Origin: Luminiphilus sp.
Lineage (GTDB): Bacteria > Pseudomonadota > Gammaproteobacteria > Pseudomonadales > Halieaceae
Length of the DNA stretch: 6,353 nt
Assembly: GCA_022425845.1 (NCBI GenBank)
Contig: JAKMEU010000264.1
Location: 1-6,353, forward strand
Direction of reading: 5' to 3'
Below, one piece after another: positions 6,347-6,353 of the stretch. A model generated the notes under the pieces. That model was not told the origin of the DNA and ran no database searches. It worked only from the letters and a program-made list of their open reading frames with translations. A program made the position numbers and the translations under genes. Each line of letters opens with the position of its first letter. The first letter of the stretch is position 1.

Positions 6347-6353
6347 ACCGTAC

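Noticed and set aside
6276..6353. Possible plus-strand gene start (ATG at 6276, open to the window edge) and a minus-strand open frame running in from the edge
   Set aside because: Only about 26 codons are visible for the plus-strand frame, running through the strong inverted repeat, with no domain signal. The minus-strand frame (about 58 codons) is Arg-rich and unrecognisable. Neither can be supported.

Overview
The window looks like a piece of a Gram-negative proteobacterial chromosome, most likely a marine-type gammaproteobacterium. The evidence is moderately GC-rich DNA, Lol-type lipoprotein signals, an outer/inner-membrane gene repertoire (cytochrome b561, PepSY protein) and a dimethylglycine/sarcosine dehydrogenase-type flavoenzyme common in such bacteria. 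The taxonomic call is inference. Every gene I can support lies on the minus strand, so the window reads biologically from right to left.

Right end (6353 to about 5150): after about 205 bases with no convincing gene, but with a strong inverted repeat at 6312-6346, comes a compact run. It holds a small secreted PepSY-domain protein (6148-5873, very strong Shine-Dalgarno), a prokaryotic cytochrome b561-type membrane protein that starts 5 nt later with TTG (5867-5379), and a 58-residue putative lipoprotein (5329-5153). This resembles a small membrane redox module.

Middle (5152 to 2230): a 161-nt gap with two pairs of short direct repeats, then a full-length 818-residue FAD-dependent oxidoreductase fused to a GcvT-like folate-binding half (4991-2535). 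It belongs to the dimethylglycine/sarcosine dehydrogenase family and keeps the histidine that carries covalent FAD. A 305-nt non-coding stretch follows.

Left end (2229 to 1): the most interesting part. A UrtA-like (type I, Peripla_BP_5-type) solute-binding lipoprotein (2229-940) overlaps by 4 nt (ATGA) with a second gene (943 to the window edge). In place of the expected ABC permease, this second gene encodes a protein with the hallmarks of a prokaryotic pentameric ligand-gated ion channel (Cys-loop receptor superfamily). These are an all-beta extracellular domain with a PFD loop, a YR...P entry to M1, an M2 pore helix with Leu at 9', and the LP..PYLT..D M2-M3 loop. The window ends at the start of M3. 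The two genes are evidently co-translated, suggesting that a periplasmic binding protein presents a small molecule to, or works with, an ion channel. The neighbouring methylglycine-type dehydrogenase makes a methylated amine or amino acid a reasonable, untested guess for the ligand.
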